Source: Aporrectodea caliginosa (Eukaryota; Annelida; Clitellata; Crassiclitellata; Lumbricidae). From it: 64,000 nt of DNA. How positions within the stretch are numbered: the stretch's first letter is position 1; every line of letters starts with the position of its first letter. Below the pieces are notes generated by a model. That model did no database searches. It was not told the origin of the DNA and worked only from the letters and a program-made list of their open reading frames with translations. The stretch covers positions 114,501-178,500 of the forward strand of contig JACEVL010000994.1 of the NCBI GenBank assembly GCA_020284085.1. The letters run 5' to 3'. The translations under genes and the position numbers were made by a program. Shown here piece by piece: positions 10,430-22,730 of this stretch.

Positions 10430-10669
10430 CTGGGGCGCGGTGGTTTAGGGGTATGTTCGGTGCCTTGCAGCTGGAGGGTTGCGGGTTCGAATCCACCTCA
10501 AAGTCGCCGCGTAGGGACCCTGGGCAAGTCCTTCACTCGCAATTGCTCATGCGCTTCGGCGTGAAACTCCGATTCAGCGTCTGCGCTGTAGCCGGGAGCG
10601 CCTCTGAATGGGAAATCTGTGAGGGGCGCTATAACAAGTGTTCAAATACAATACAATACAATACAATAG
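10430..10669 (+). repeat. tRNA-derived SINE with LINE-like 3' tail
   Basis: The head resembles tRNA: GGGGCGCGGTGG then TTTAGGGG (A-box-like), and a pol III B box GGTTCGAATCC at 10484-10494. The body is followed by GGGAGCGCCTCTGA and GGGGCGCTATAACAA, matching the LINE 3' end at 57.9 kb, and a (CAATA)n tail. Related copies are at 18234-18460 and, more distant, 54796-54975. Confidence 0.85.
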
Positions 10670-10699
10670 GCCACCAGTCCCTTGGTTGCGTCACTATTT

Positions 10700-12360
10700 T
10701 ATCGTATTAAGACAGATGCGAAGCTTACACACCTTTAAATAGTTTTAATCCACGCCATATATCATCGTCAGTTTCTTCCAATTGGTAATTATATCCTGCT
10801 GCGTCATCCATGTCTCGTAGATCGATCTCATAAACATAATCGATTTATAAAGTGATATAAAAATTATAACAAATTATTGTCAAATACCCGCCTTGACCGA
10901 AATCTGGTTCGAGATATAACGGCTCTATGTTACAAGTCGAACGCTTTAACCAATCGGCCACCGTTTCCCAACAGTCCATGAACTGATGTGTGAGTTGAAT
11001 ATTGTGTCGATTATAAGGGGATAGGGGAATGACTGGGTCCCCAGCGGGTATTCGCACAAGTGACAAATGTCGGCTGTTAAACTATGGAATCAGTCATTGC
11101 GCATGCTCTGTGACCTGTGTCACTACCGTCTCACTCTGTCTCTCTCTCGCTCCGTCCAAATTACCTACTCTTTCTCACCCCTTCTATATTCCGTCCGTAA
11201 CCCCCCTCCTTTGTGAACGCACGAATTTGTGTATGTATGTGAGTTATATGCTGGGATCTATGCATTATGAATGTAAATATGTATTTATACATGCTTGCAT
11301 GCATGTATGTTTGTCACGTGGTTAGCAGCTATTTAACGACGATTAAAAATATGATTAACGTTACTCTCTTCATTATTCAGGCTTCTGATTGGCACCACCA
11401 GACTACCGCAGTTAAATCCATTAGGGCAAATAAAATCATAGGCTACTTGATAGAAAACAATACCGCTCAAACGAAAATGGTTCATTTATAGCTCCGTGAC
11501 TATCTGATTTAAAGGTGTTTAAGCAACGCTTAGCAATTTTATGGTTAGTCTGTGTTTTATGTTATTAATTTACCAGGTGAGTCTTCGGTTAGTTTATACT
11601 GAATCTCTCATGTCATTTGCAAGCGTTTTTCAGATGTTTATAGACATCATTTTATTTTCATTGTGTAACAGCATCTTAGAGGATGTTGATGTCGAACTCA
11701 CTATATCCGTGTCACAAACTCATTCCTACAGTTTATTAACATGTTATGGCAACATGCGCCGATGTGTTGGTTTGGTTAGTTGCTGCTTAACGATAATGTG
11801 TCATAACACAGTAGAATAACGTCTCCCATTAAACTCGAGGCTTGATACTGGCACTATTGGAGGTAGTATAATGGCGGAGTTGTGTAATTATATAATTATT
11901 ATGCCATTATGCTATTATTCCATGTAAATAACCACAGTGTTTCTAATACCCGACCAATAAAATTCAAGAGCATATACCCGTATTAATTGCAACAACTGAA
12001 CATGTTTTAAGGGTGTCTAATGATACCGTTATTTGCTCACTACAAAATAATAAGGTAGCGCTGATCTTCCTTTACACGGCAGGACTTCCAATTCACTTTA
12101 TCTTTCCTAATCTATAATAATCTAATCTAAGAGCTTCTATGGAACCACTGTGTTATGGCGAAGTCATGGTCGCTGTTAAGCTAAATCCTAGTGGAGGTTA
12201 TTTTGTTGAGCGACGGTATGTCATATCAGCGTCGCCCTCCTCCTCCTTTATCCATAGTAATAGGTATACGGAGATTGGAGATGTGTTGGTTAGTTGTTGC
12301 TTAACGACATTGTCCAGATTTTAAGCTTAGGTTATGTTAATTGCATTCGGTGTTTAATGA
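10700..12360 (+). repeat. Family D, long copies including tRNA-like part
   Basis: From about 10900 the order is: tRNA-like sequence in reverse (10905-10975), 'CCCCAGCGGG', 'CACAAGTGACAAATGTC', a pyrimidine-rich tract (11115-11215), GTATGTATG, then the 'TTTAACGAC' / 'CAGGCTTCTGATTGGCACC' block at 11330-11400. A second and third signature block lie at 11780-11865 and 12215-12310. The same order is seen at 17.7-18.05 kb and inverted at 60.7-61.2 kb. No gene. Confidence 0.6.
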
Positions 12361-12440
12361 CATCCTGTGGAGGCGCTTTCATCACCCCCTGGGCTAATAG
12401 GTGCAAACTCTCCACAGTTTAATGTAATAATTATACTACT

Positions 12441-12444
12441 ACTG

Positions 12445-12526
<82 letters not shown>

Positions 12527-12640
12527 CAATGATGATGATGATGATGATGGTGATGCTGCTGCTGCTGATGATGATGATATTGATGATGATGATGGTGGAG
12601 CAGGTGGTGTTGGCAGTTATAGTGGTGGTGATGATGATTT
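12441..12640. repeat. (GAT)n microsatellite
   Basis: About 50 GAT triplets, with GGT and GCT variants toward the right. The methionine-rich translation is an artefact. Confidence 0.95.
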
Positions 12641-12654
12641 TGTATTGTTATTAT

Positions 12655-13050
12655 TTGTTGGTTATTTGCTGTTTAACGACACTGTGTCAAAACAAATACG
12701 ATTAGCGTCGCCCTCCTTCTTTCTCCAGAATTGGGACTAGCACTGCCAGAGTACGACAGTGGCGGCGCTAATTTGCTATTGCGTTTATTATTACTATTAT
12801 TACTAGAGGATAGTCAAACAGGCGGATTAGACGGGTGTAAAGTCATACACCAGAAGAAATAAGTAATTGCTGATAAATATTGTTGAATTTGCGTCAGATA
12901 CCATATTGCGTGTATCAAACTGTACATTTATGAATTGTCTTTTTCTTATGTCATTAAACAATGAATAGCCTACTATGACATGTTAAGGTTGTGTTTGGAC
13001 AGTCTTAAATGGTGTCTTTTGAACGCTATGAATTCATTTTCACTGCACTG
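12655..13050 (+). repeat. Family D copy, best-preserved signature block
   Basis: Shows 'TTTAACGACACTGTGTCA', 'TTAGCGTCGCCCTCCTTC', 'CCAGAATTGGGACTAGCACT' and 'GCCAGAGTACG' in order at 12670-12760. This copy is close to what a family consensus would be. Confidence 0.6.
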
Positions 13051-13052
13051 TG

Positions 13053-14031
13053 CAGGGTGGCTCAAAATAAAATGTCCCACCGGATAAAATGCAATTTCTC
13101 CGGAACCAATTGAGATTTTAACACTAAATTTTCACCATTTACAGAGGAATGATTTTTCAACAATCCATGAAAATTTTACTAAATAATTTCTATAACTTCA
13201 AAAGTTACAGCTGTTTTAATGTTAAATTCAATTTTTTCACATTTCCGAAGAAAAATTGACAGTTATTTACAATTTTCAATGTCAAATAAAATCGTCTTTC
13301 ATTACGAAATCAGAATCTGTTGAGCAGTTTATCTCAAGGCATGTTCGAAGTGTCCACCCCCAGCTCTCACACAAGCTCGAAGTCTTTTTGTGAAGCTCAG
13401 TATGGCCTTGTTGATTGAGTCCTGCGGCAGCTGATTCCATATTAGCTGCAAGACTTTTTCAGCTCGTCAATGTTCTTCGGCTTCGGATGAAATGTCTTGT
13501 AACGTTCAAGCATAGCTCCCCAGACGTGATAATCAAGAGGGCTAAGGTCTGGAGAGTTTGGTGGCCATTCATCTTTGCCAATGAATTCACTGCAGTTGGT
13601 GGCAATGAAGCCTTGAGCCAACCTTGCCGTGTGAGCAGGCGCACCGTCAGTAAAAGATTAACAAATTGAGCGCTTAATATTATTTTAAAATATCTGCAAT
13701 TATTAACTGTTTGCTTCATAAATTCTTTCTTTACAACTTGTAATGAAGTCATATGACGTCATGATTATTTGGGTGTTACAAAACAATTTCTCTGTGAAAA
13801 ATCTTAAAGAAATAACCATTATTGGACCGTTCATCTGCGGAAATGTGAAAAAATTGAATTTAACATTAAAACAGCTGTAACTTTTGAAGTTATGGAAATT
13901 ATTTAGTAAATTTTCATGGATTGTTGGAAAATCATTCCTCTGTGAAGGGTGAAAGTTTGGTATAAAAGTCTCAATTGGTTGCGGAGAAATTGCATTTTAT
14001 CCGGTGGGACATTTTATATTGAGCCACCCTG
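13053..14031 (-). mobile_element. mariner/Tc1-like element with ~190-bp inverted ends, broken transposase
   Basis: The left end CAGGGTGGCTCAAAATA and right end (reverse complement) CAGGGTGGCTCAATATA extend as inverted repeats of roughly 190 bp (13053-13250 and 13838-14031). The centre, on the minus strand (about 13330-13650), encodes the C-terminal part of an IS630/Tc1/mariner transposase: a 'NSPDLSPLDYHVWG' segment containing the third catalytic Asp, followed by the 'L..IW' helix, with stops. The first two thirds of the transposase are absent, so this is an internally deleted copy. A TA target is seen on the right (TA after CCCTG) but has mutated on the left. Confidence 0.8.
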
Positions 14032-14182
14032 TATATGTTTAAATTGTCGTCAACGGCCTTTGATGTCATATGACGACGTTAAACCTTGTTCTAAATAAAT
14101 AAGCAGGGCGTAGAAAATAGGCGATCTCCTATTCCTTTTGAACTCAAACATGTCTGACAATACGGCGTCGTTTAACAAACCT

Positions 14183-14184
<2 letters not shown>

Positions 14185-14224
<40 letters not shown>

Positions 14225-14275
14225 GTCGTCGTCGTCGTCATCGTCATCATCATCGTCGTCATCATTATCATTACA
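14185..14275. repeat. (ATC)n/(GTC)n microsatellite
   Basis: Triplet repeat with a switch from CAT to CGT units. Confidence 0.95.
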
Positions 14276-14699
14276 GAGAGACATGTACTGCACTATTATG
14301 ATATCGAACCTTGTAATGTCTGCTGAAAATCTTCGATTTTTTCCTTTTATATTGCAAAGTTATGTAAGCGTCTACCACAGCCACAAAATGTCCTTAAACA
14401 CTGAATATATAATTAATATTTTAAGCTTCGCTTAGAAACCTTTAAATTGAGTGTTTAATAGGCCCTAAAATACTTGTTTACAAGCGGTTCATCCGATATT
14501 ATAACAGAGGATTTATTTATTAAATGTGAAAAATGGCGTTTAGACATTATGGCGCTATAAGCCTACTATAATAATTATATATAATTGACAATATAAACGA
14601 GAGCTAATAATGAGGATTATAGGCCTACGTCGTACCTGTGATGCCTTCGAGACGTCTTTAAACATCTTATGCCTCTAAGAACGCTTGTCATCCAACGTC

Positions 14700-14940
14700 G
14701 CAGAGATGAGCGTCCCTTGAGTAAATACTTTATTTATAGCGTCATTTCAAACCTTTTTGAGGTGTGCAAGGACATCATTACGTTCCCGTGTTTACAACAT
14801 CTTAGGACCGTTGACGTCGACCTCACCACATCCACGCGACATTAGGATATCAACAGTTTAAAGCTATCTTATGGAATCATCGGACGCTAATCACAATAGG
14901 AAAACTGTGCATAGTTATCACTGTTAGTTCTGCTTTTTTT
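14700..14940 (+). repeat. Family D fragment
   Basis: Contains the 'TTTTTGAGGTGTGCAAGGAC' block and 'CGTTGACGTCGACCTCACCA', both shared with about 11630-11710 and 61850-61940. Confidence 0.5.
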
Positions 14941-14965
14941 ATTGTTTAGCGCCATATGTACAAAC

Positions 14966-16908
14966 CAGAGGTTTTCAAACTGTGGTACGCGTACCCCTGG
15001 GGGTACGCCAGGTGTCGCTAAGGGGTACGCGAAAAATTTCAAAAAATTAAAATTTTCTATAAGTTTATGGACTTCATGTCTTTCTTTCTTTCAATAGCTA
15101 TTCTACGTCCACCGTTCGCTTATTTTTCTGTACATTTCTATGAGTTTATGCCATCGGATGTAAGTTAATGTTTCCGGCTGATTTTTCAGTCCAGGAAAGA
15201 GACCAGTTTGTTGAACTATCATGTTATGGTGGATTGAAGAACGAATTCAACAAAGACATGTTGTGGGATTTTTGACTGAAACGAAGAGCTGAATATGGAT
15301 TAATTTCTGACCGAGCATTAAAATTTTTGATTCCTTTCAGCACGTCATATAGATCTGTGTAAGGTTTTTCAGCTACATAATAATATGCTTGCGTTCAAAG
15401 ACAAATACAGAACAAAGCTTGAACTCGAACCATATATTTACGTTTGCAATTGACAAGTATTAAACCAGATATTGTAAATCTGTGCTTGTCAAAACAAGCC
15501 CACTGCTCATATTAACACTTTCTAATAGTGATTTTATTTTCCTTTTTGTTGCTATGACTACATTCTTAACCCTCAGGCTACCAAAGGGGGGTGGTTGCCA
15601 CCCCCCATAGGTTTTTTTCATCTCAAACTTTTTCCGTATGGAATCAAATTTTGACCTTTTACGTAGCTGTAGGGGTTCATTTACACACGTTCTGAGGTAA
15701 AATGTGAGATGATATCTCACACCGTTCAAAAGTTATACGCAATATACCCGAGGTACCAGGGGGTGGATACCACCCCTAGATTTTTGACTATATCTTATCC
15801 GTCATATAATATTAGGAGACAAAAATTATACCATTCTATAGAGGGAATGTGGGGCTACATTTCTATGGTCACTGAGTTGACTTGAGACAACCGGAAGTGC
15901 TCAAAATAAATTAAAATGTATGAAAATAGGTTACACTTTCACACATTTTTCATGTTTTTTCGATGATAACGTATTCATAATTTATTTAAGAAAAATAAAT
16001 TATGCCGTTGCATAGAGGACACGTAGGGCTATGTTTTCATACTGATTAATTTGTTTTTTGATGACCGGAAGTGTTCAAAATAAATAATAATACGCGTAAT
16101 ATGCGTGAAAAATTGCTGAATGGAAGCACTCCCCTTAGTTTTTTGTCTGCAGCGTATTCGTTTGTCTTCCTGGAAAAGAAACAAAGATATCATTCTTTAG
16201 AGGGAATGTAGGGCTTCATTTGCATATCTACATCTTTGTCTTTTGAATACCGGAAGTGATCAAAATAAATAATAATACGCGTAATCTGTGTGAAAATGGC
16301 TGAATACGGCATTACAACGTAAACCGATATATATGTATGGATAAAATTGGATATATATGTATGGATGTACATTTATACTATATAAACATGTGTAGGGATG
16401 ATTGTGTGTATCTTTTATACATAGATCAGTTTCAAAAACACACATAATCTTATATTTGTTTATCCAAAAGTAAAAAATGTACGCAATAATATAAAATATC
16501 ACTAATTAATTGGTTCCATTGTTAAAAGTGATGTAATTTCAAGGATGCATTCACATAATGTACAACTAAATATACCATTCTGTGCAGAAATGAATGCTGA
16601 ATCCATTGCTATATTACAAGTTATGATATGTGAAACCAAACAGCGAAATCCAGGGGGGTGGTAACCACCCCCCTTGGTAGTCCGTGTTACAAAAAAGCTT
16701 GGTAGCCCTAGGGTTAAGTTAAAATTATATTACTTTAAAAATTGCTACCCATGACTAATACCCTGTTTGCACCAATGATTAAAAGGAGTTGTTAACCGCA
16801 AGGGGACTTCACGCTCGCATGTTGTTTTTGATCTGACCTCGTTGGGGGTACACCAACAATCGATTTCTATACCGGGGTTACTATAAAAATAAAGTTTGAA
16901 AACCGCTG
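14966..16908 (+). mobile_element. hAT element remnant, host of a piggyBac MITE
   Basis: The left end CAGAGGTTTTCAAACTGTGG pairs with the reverse complement of the right end CAGCGGTTTTCAAACTTTA. CAGNGGTTTTCAAACT is a classic hAT terminus. Between about 15290 and 15450 a decayed plus-strand frame resembles the hAT C-terminal dimerisation region ('ALKFLIPFSTSY' followed by a GFS-like stretch). Flanking octamers GTACAAAC and TACTTAAC match only partly, as expected of an old insertion. MITE copy 1 (15566-16717) is nested inside, dating it after this element. Confidence 0.7.
15566..16717 (+). mobile_element. piggyBac-like MITE, copy 1 (long form)
   Basis: Flanked by TTAA at both ends (15566-15569, 16714-16717). 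The inverted ends are CCCTCAGGCTACCAAAG and, on the right, CTTGGTAGCCCTAGGG. Directly inside each end is a second inverted motif GGGGGTGGTTGCCACCCCCC-like. The body holds three ~190-bp tandem units (each with AGAGGGAATGTGGGGCT... and CCGGAAGTG(A/C/T)TCAAAATAAATAA), one more than the short copies, explaining 1152 against about 970 bp. No protein-coding potential. Confidence 0.85.
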
Positions 16909-17010
16909 TACTTAACGATATGTTTGCGTTTGACTAAGATATTCTCACTAACTGAGGAACCGCATGAAGAACAAGACCTCAAAGACGGTATTACTGATGG
17001 ATGGTGATTA

Positions 17011-17015
17011 TGATT

Positions 17016-17092
<77 letters not shown>

Positions 17093-17093
17093 A
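17011..17093. repeat. (GAT)n microsatellite
   Basis: About 25 pure GAT triplets. The poly-Asp translation is an artefact. Confidence 0.95.
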
Positions 17094-17194
17094 AGTTTGT
17101 TAAACGACGCCGTTTTGTGAAAGATGCGCAGGTTAATAATCCTTGGTTTAAGCGATCTTTAAATCGATCTACCATAATTATGACCAACGAACGT

Positions 17195-18175
17195 TCGTTA
17201 CCGTAATCGTAAACTGCAAATTACTGTAACTCTAAGGGCACCTGCTCATTCACGAGCGCTGCGTCGTATCAAAATGGTTGCAAGTGACGCTATTATTAGA
17301 GCAAACGCTCCAGGAAGACAATCTGGGCGATGCCGGTCGACGTTAATGGCTTGTAAACCATAAGATATAATTTAATGCACGAAATTACAAGTCAAGGAAA
17401 ATAACTTCGCCACAGGTCGTACTCTAGTAGTGCCAGTACCAAGCGTGGTGAAAGGATGAGGGCAACGTTTAATCGTCTTTCTCATGACGAAGCGTCGTTA
17501 AACAGGAACTAGCTGTCAATGAACAGTTCTGTCTTTCCTCTTTAAAGTCATGGGGAAAAGGAAGAAGAGGAGCAGGAGCAGGAGGAAGAGGAGGAGGTAT
17601 ATTACGGTTGCGTCGGGACAGAAATGTCAAGCTTTGATGTATTGGCTCAGGTGAGCGAACGTATTATTGTGTGTGTGTGTGTGTGTGCGTGGATGGGTGG
17701 GTGGGTGTGCGCTGCGTTCTAGCGCAATGGTTACTGTTTTCCAACAGTCTATTCACTGATTTTTCTGTTGAATATCGTGTCTATTAAAGGGGAAGGGTTG
17801 AGACCCAGCGGGGCTTTCACATAAGTGACAAATGTCAACTGAGGCAACGATAGAATCAGTGTCACTTTCGCCTCCCTCTCTTTTTCTCTCTCGCTTCGTT
17901 GACCTACACTTACTCACTCCTTTCATCTTTTGTACGAAAGTATGTATTTATGTTTCTATGCAAACATGTTAGCTGCTATTAATTTTAGCAACAATTTTAC
18001 ATAATATGATTAGCATCGTCCTACTCTGTGTAGGCTTGAGGTTGGCACTACCAGACTAGGGCAGAAGTGGAGTTACATCAATAATTATATTGGAGGAACC
18101 CATGTACTCGACAGCTGCAGTACTGTGCCTTTTGAACGAAATGGGCCATTTATATAGTCGTAACGATCCGATATT
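17195..18175. repeat. Family D copies, one in each orientation
   Basis: 17195-17260 parallels 1960-2025 (ACCGTAATCGTAAACTGCAA, GGGCACC, GAGCGCT). 17420-17600 is an inverted copy of 61555-61730, with 'AGTGCCAGTACCAAGCGTGG' and the GGAAGAAGAGGAGCAGGAG purine run. 17700-18070 is a forward copy with the same order as 10.95-11.4 kb, ending in GTAGGCTTGAGGTTGGCACTACC. No gene. Confidence 0.6.
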
Positions 18176-18233
18176 AAGGTGGCTAAGCATAGCTTAACAA
18201 ACATTATTGTAGTCAGTGGTGGAGTTTCTCCGC

Positions 18234-18460
18234 GTGGGGCGCGGTGGTGCAGGGGTATGATCGGTGCCTTGCAGCCGGAGGGTTGCGGGTTCGAATCCAC
18301 CTCAAACCGCCGCGTAGGGATCCTGGGCAAGAAGTCCTTCACTCGCAATTGCTCATGCGCTTCGGAGGGAAACTCCGATTCAATGTCCACGCTGTGGTCG
18401 GGACTCTCGGGAGCGCCTCTGAGTAGAAATTTGAAGGAGCGCCATGACAAGTGCTCATAG
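18234..18460 (+). repeat. tRNA-derived SINE
   Basis: Close relative of the SINE at 10.43 kb: GGGGCGCGGTGGTGCAGGGG head, B box GGTTCGAATCC at 18288-18298, identical mid-body 'TTGCTCATGCGCTTCGG', then GGGAGCGCCTCTGA and AGGAGCGCCATGACAAG. Confidence 0.85.
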
Positions 18461-18565
18461 GCCTACATGCATGCATACATACATAATAAAAAGTAATAAT
18501 CATCATCATCGTCGTCGTCATCATCATTATCATGATCATCACGATCATGATCATCATCATTAGTA

Positions 18566-19370
18566 TTAAGTAAGTAAGTAAGGCGGCAAGTAAGTGAGCA
18601 AGTAAGCAAGCAAGCAAGTGCAAGCAAGCAAGTAAGCAAGCAATCCGCGAAATGCAAGAAAGCAAGTGCGCAAGGTGCGCGCTGGCGCGCGCGCGCGCGG
18701 CAAGAGCAAGCAAGCAAGCAAGGCAAGTGGCAAGGGTAAGTAAGCAACAAGCAAGCAAGCAAGCAGCGGCAAGCAAGGAAAGCAACTGGCAAGTGCGGCA
18801 ACGCGCGCAATCGCGGCAAGTGCAAGTGCGCGCATCTGTGGGGTTAGTAAGGATCGGCGCGGGCAAGTGCGCGGGTCAAGAAAAGTGCGCGTGCGTTAGC
18901 GCGGCAACTTGCGCGTCTCCCGGCAACCGCGGGGTGACCGGGCGGTTGGCAACTGGGGCAAGTGCGCGCGCAGGGAAAGGTAAGTGCAAGCAAGAGCGGC
19001 AAGTGAGGGCAACTGGGCAAGTGGGGCAACAAGTGAGCAAGTGACCAAGTGGGCGCGGCCGCAAGGTGCTAAGTAAAAAGCAAGGAGTAACTGCTAAGCA
19101 ACTGGCAAGTAGTGGGTGGTGGGCAAGTAACCGCAAGGCAAGAAAGTGCAAGTAGGTGAGGTGAAAAGTGCGGCAAATGCGCGCGGCAAGAAAGAAACTG
19201 GGTGAGTGCAATCATCGTAAGCACCCAAGAGTTTGGCAACGCGCGCGCAAGCAAGCAATGGGCAAGTAAGTAAGTATACTACAAGTCTAAGTAAATAAGC
19301 AAGTAAATTGTCTTTCAACTCTGGCATCGTGCGGCATAATGGGCAACAAGTGAGTAAGTAAGTAAGTAAG
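18566..19370. repeat. Degenerate GCAAG/AAGT tract with CG-rich islands
   Basis: About 800 bp built almost entirely from GCAAGCAAGT, GCAAGT and GGCAAGTG variants, with (CG)n runs at about 18676-18698. Both strands stay open by low complexity, giving spurious Ala/Leu/Cys-rich frames. It is flanked by GTAAGTAAGTAAG at both sides. Confidence 0.85.
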
Positions 19371-19461
19371 TAAGAATATCCTTTTATAAACCAATTGCTA
19401 ACCGCATTTTAGCGTACACACATCATAATAGTCGCAATAATCTAAATTAGCCAGTCTATCT

Positions 19462-19464
<3 letters not shown>

Positions 19465-19496
<32 letters not shown>

Positions 19497-19560
19497 AGAA
19501 TTTATATAGCGCCTCTTCAAGGGCTCTACTCAGAAGCGCTCCCGAGCCAGGCCTGATCAT
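19465..19560 (-). repeat. LINE 3' tail, antisense
   Basis: (CAAT)n, then 'ATTTATATAGCGCCTCTTCA' and 'CTACTCAGAAGCGCTCCCGA', the complement of the 57.9-kb LINE end. Confidence 0.65.
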
Positions 19561-19679
19561 CGAGGAAAGTCTTTGATATTGGGCGTAAAAGGAAGTCTCA
19601 TAAATCATCCTCTTATATATAGGCCTACTCAAATCCATTGGAACTGGCGCAGCCAGAGTAATAGCCTATCACTCATCGC

Positions 19680-19740
19680 CATCATCATCAACGTCATCAT
19701 CATCATCATCATCATCATTATCGTCATCATTATTAATCGC
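19680..19740. repeat. (ATC)n microsatellite
   Basis: Short triplet run. 19740-20145 holds the complement of the TTTAAAGGTGT motif near 19885 and otherwise nothing recognised. Confidence 0.8.
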
Positions 19741-20149
19741 ACTTCTGTAGGAAGTTATACTTTGCAACTGCTGGTAACGGGTTTCAATATTTTCCGTTTT
19801 AGGAGATAAGACATCGTAAGCGTTCATCACGGAGAGAAGATGTCGTAAAACACTGCATAAACTAAAATTGTAAGCATTTCTTAAACACCTTTAAATCATG
19901 AACGTGATATAAATAGTTTTTCATCGATTGGCTGGTAATATCCATAGAAGAAATATTTATCGGTACTGCTGTTTATCATGATATAAAATGTCGCTAAACA
20001 TTGATAGTAAATGCTTACAAGTCTAACGGCTATTAGAGGCGTCTGCTTATTTAGCAAACGGAAGAGCAAATCAATAAAATAACAGAGCAATTCGTTTTTC
20101 TTATAATACAGTGTCGTTAAACAGCAAATAACCAACCAATATTAACAAA

Positions 20150-20377
<228 letters not shown>

Positions 20378-20778
20378 CCAACAGTCAGTGCGCATGCTCT
20401 GTCACCTGTTTATCTCTCTCTCCGTTCATATGACCTACTCTTTTCTCATTTCTTCCAATTTTCCTCCGTACGTGCGTACATACTAACGAACATAGCTGCT
20501 AAAACTGGTAAAAACTGAATAAAGAACGAAAATAATTTGACTTTGTTACAATAATTATTGCACTGCATTTTAACCCTTTGGAAGTGAGGTGAAGCAATGG
20601 AACGTTTGAGGTGAGGTGGGGTATGACATACCCCAATACATATTTTGACTTGCAAGTCGCAGTATCACCACATAAGATTATTATTGTGAGCTAAACTATA
20701 GCTTTGTAACCAACTATCATCTAAACTGGTGATTATCGGGAACAAACAGGCCTAACTTGTTTTCAAACATTATTAATA

Positions 20779-21017
20779 GGGGGGGGCGGTGGCGCGTTGG
20801 ATAACAGCTGGCGTAAGGAGCGAGAGGTACCGAGTTCGAGCCCCGTAGGGCGGATATGCTTTGTAGGCTGCTATTAGCGCCGTGTATTGCAGGCTGTCTG
20901 TTCTGTTGGTAGTTAACTAGTTAAGATTGTTTCAATTGCATAACATGTAAATGCACAGCGCAGTGCGTTTGTCAGGCGCTTAATTAAAGAAAAAGATATT
21001 ATTATTATTATTATTGA
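20779..21017 (+). repeat. tRNA-derived SINE with (ATT)n tail
   Basis: GGGGGGCGGTGGCGCGTTGGATAAC head (A-box region), B box GAGTTCGAGCC at 20832-20842, a ~120-bp unrelated body and a (TTA)n tail. A different family from the 10.43-kb SINE. Confidence 0.7.
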
Positions 21018-21267
21018 AATGGCCAGCGCTCAAAACCAAATGGCCCTCAGCAAATGGCATCTTCGTCGCCCTTGAGACATGTAACGTTTGCGAACACGTG
21101 ACATAATATCCGTAATAATGGATCAATTTTGCATGGATGTAAAACTATATTTCTTATATCGTATAATTATATGCAATAGCTTCTATTATAGTCCATTTTT
21201 CTGCACTGAGCCGTTGCTTTGTTAATTTATTAAAATCAACAAGTATACTAAAAATTATAATTTCACT

Positions 21268-22233
21268 TTAACCCTCGGGCTACCAAAAGGAGGGTGGTTG
21301 CCACCCCCCTAAGTTTTTATGCAAATTTTTTTTCCCACGTGGAATATAATTTTGGCAATTTAGGTAGCTGTAGCAGATTCATTGGCGCACATTTTGAGGT
21401 AAACATCATGGTGGTAGCCCACGCCATTCAAAAGTTATACCCGAAATACCCGAGGCACCAAGGGGTGGATACCCCCAGATTTTCGACTATATCTTATCCG
21501 TCATTTATTATTAAGAGACACAAATTATACCATTCTATAGAGGGAATGTGGGGCTACATTTGCATACTTAAATGTTTGTCTTTTGAAAACCGGAAGTGAT
21601 CAAAAGAAATAATAATACCCGTAACATGCGTGAAAATGGCTGAATGGAAGAACTCCCCCTTAGTTTTTTTGTCTGTAGCGTATTCATTTATCTTCCTGGA
21701 AGAGAAACAATTATACCATTCTTTAGAGGAATGTAGGGCTTCATTTGCATACTTAAATGTTTGTCTTTTGAAAACCGGAAGTGATCAAAATAAATAATAA
21801 TACGCATAATTTGTGTGAAAATGGCTGAATGCAGCATTGTACATGTATGCATGCATACATTACATGTATATATGTATGGATGCATATTTATACGTATATA
21901 AACATGTGTAGGTATGTATTTGTGTATCCTGGATACACATATCAGTTTCAAAACACACATAATCATATATTTGTTTATCCAAAAGTACAAAATGTACGCA
22001 ATAATATAAAATATCGCTAATTATCGGTTCCTTTGTTAAAAATGATGTAATTTCGAGGTGCATTCACATAATGTACAACTAAATATACCATTCTGTACAG
22101 AATTGAATGCTGAATCCATTGGTATATAACAATAAATTATATGTGAAACCAAACCCAAAATCCAAGGGCGTGGTAACCACCACCCCTTGGTAGTCCGTGT
22201 CACAAAAAAAAAGCTTGGTAGCCCGAGGGTTAA
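21268..22233 (+). mobile_element. piggyBac-like MITE, copy 2
   Basis: TTAA at 21268-21271 and 22230-22233; ends CCCTCGGGCTACCAAAAG and CTTGGTAGCCCGAGGG. Two internal ~190-bp units. A TACATGTA/TATGCATGCATA-rich palindromic core lies at about 21838-21910. Confidence 0.9.
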
Positions 22234-22639
22234 TATGCAACAAAATAAAAAATTACGTTCAAAAGTACCTTAAATTGTCCATAAGTGTCCGTATTTCACA
22301 TTCACTAAGATAGACAAAAATAATCCAAGCTGGTTCCACTTTTTCCCTAAAAAACGCAGCGTAGAATAGCTATGGGGTGTGTCATACCCAACCTCACCTC
22401 CAAAGGGTTGATGAAACAACTAATCCTAATAAGCAGAACGACTTTATGTCATTACCAAAATTGAATATTAGTGAGAATGTAAAGCTAAGTTTTGACACTT
22501 TTAATGATGTCGTTCGTTCGCTATAAGTCTCTCGGATTCTATGAATTGAACATTTTTCTGTATTGTAGTAAACTGACTTTGATGTTAAGACGACGTTAAT
22601 CTCTGGATCGATCCGAAGTAGGCCTACAATAATAATGCA

Positions 22640-22730
22640 GGTGCTGATTGCTTAGAGTATGGGTTCGATCCTCCTCCCTGAGACGGTTACTACGTAAGGA
22701 ACTTGTGCAGGTTCTTCACTCAAAATGATG
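22640..22730 (+). repeat. Possible SINE fragment (B-box half)
   Basis: GGGTTCGATCCTCCTCCCTGAGACGGTTACTA resembles GGGTTCGAGCCTCCTCCCCTGAGATGGTTAGTA at about 61171, so it is likely the right half of the same tRNA-like repeat. The head is missing. Confidence 0.4.

Larger units (their letters stand above)
20570..22411. mobile_element. Second TTAA-type MITE family, carrying nested insertions
   Basis: Left end TTAACCCTTTGGAAGTGAGG; right end, reverse complement, TCAACCCTTTGGAGGTGAGG (TTAA mutated to TTGA). Internal to each end is GGTATGACA(T/C)ACC. The element itself is about 640 bp once the SINE (20779-21017) and MITE copy 2 (21268-22233) are removed. No coding potential. Confidence 0.65.

Noticed and set aside
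16964..17206. Poly-Asp protein
   Set aside because: Created by a (GAT)n repeat; nothing conserved on either side.
18339..19044. Several Ala/Leu/Cys/Arg-rich frames on both strands
   Set aside because: Low-complexity GCAAGT tract and a SINE keep all frames open.
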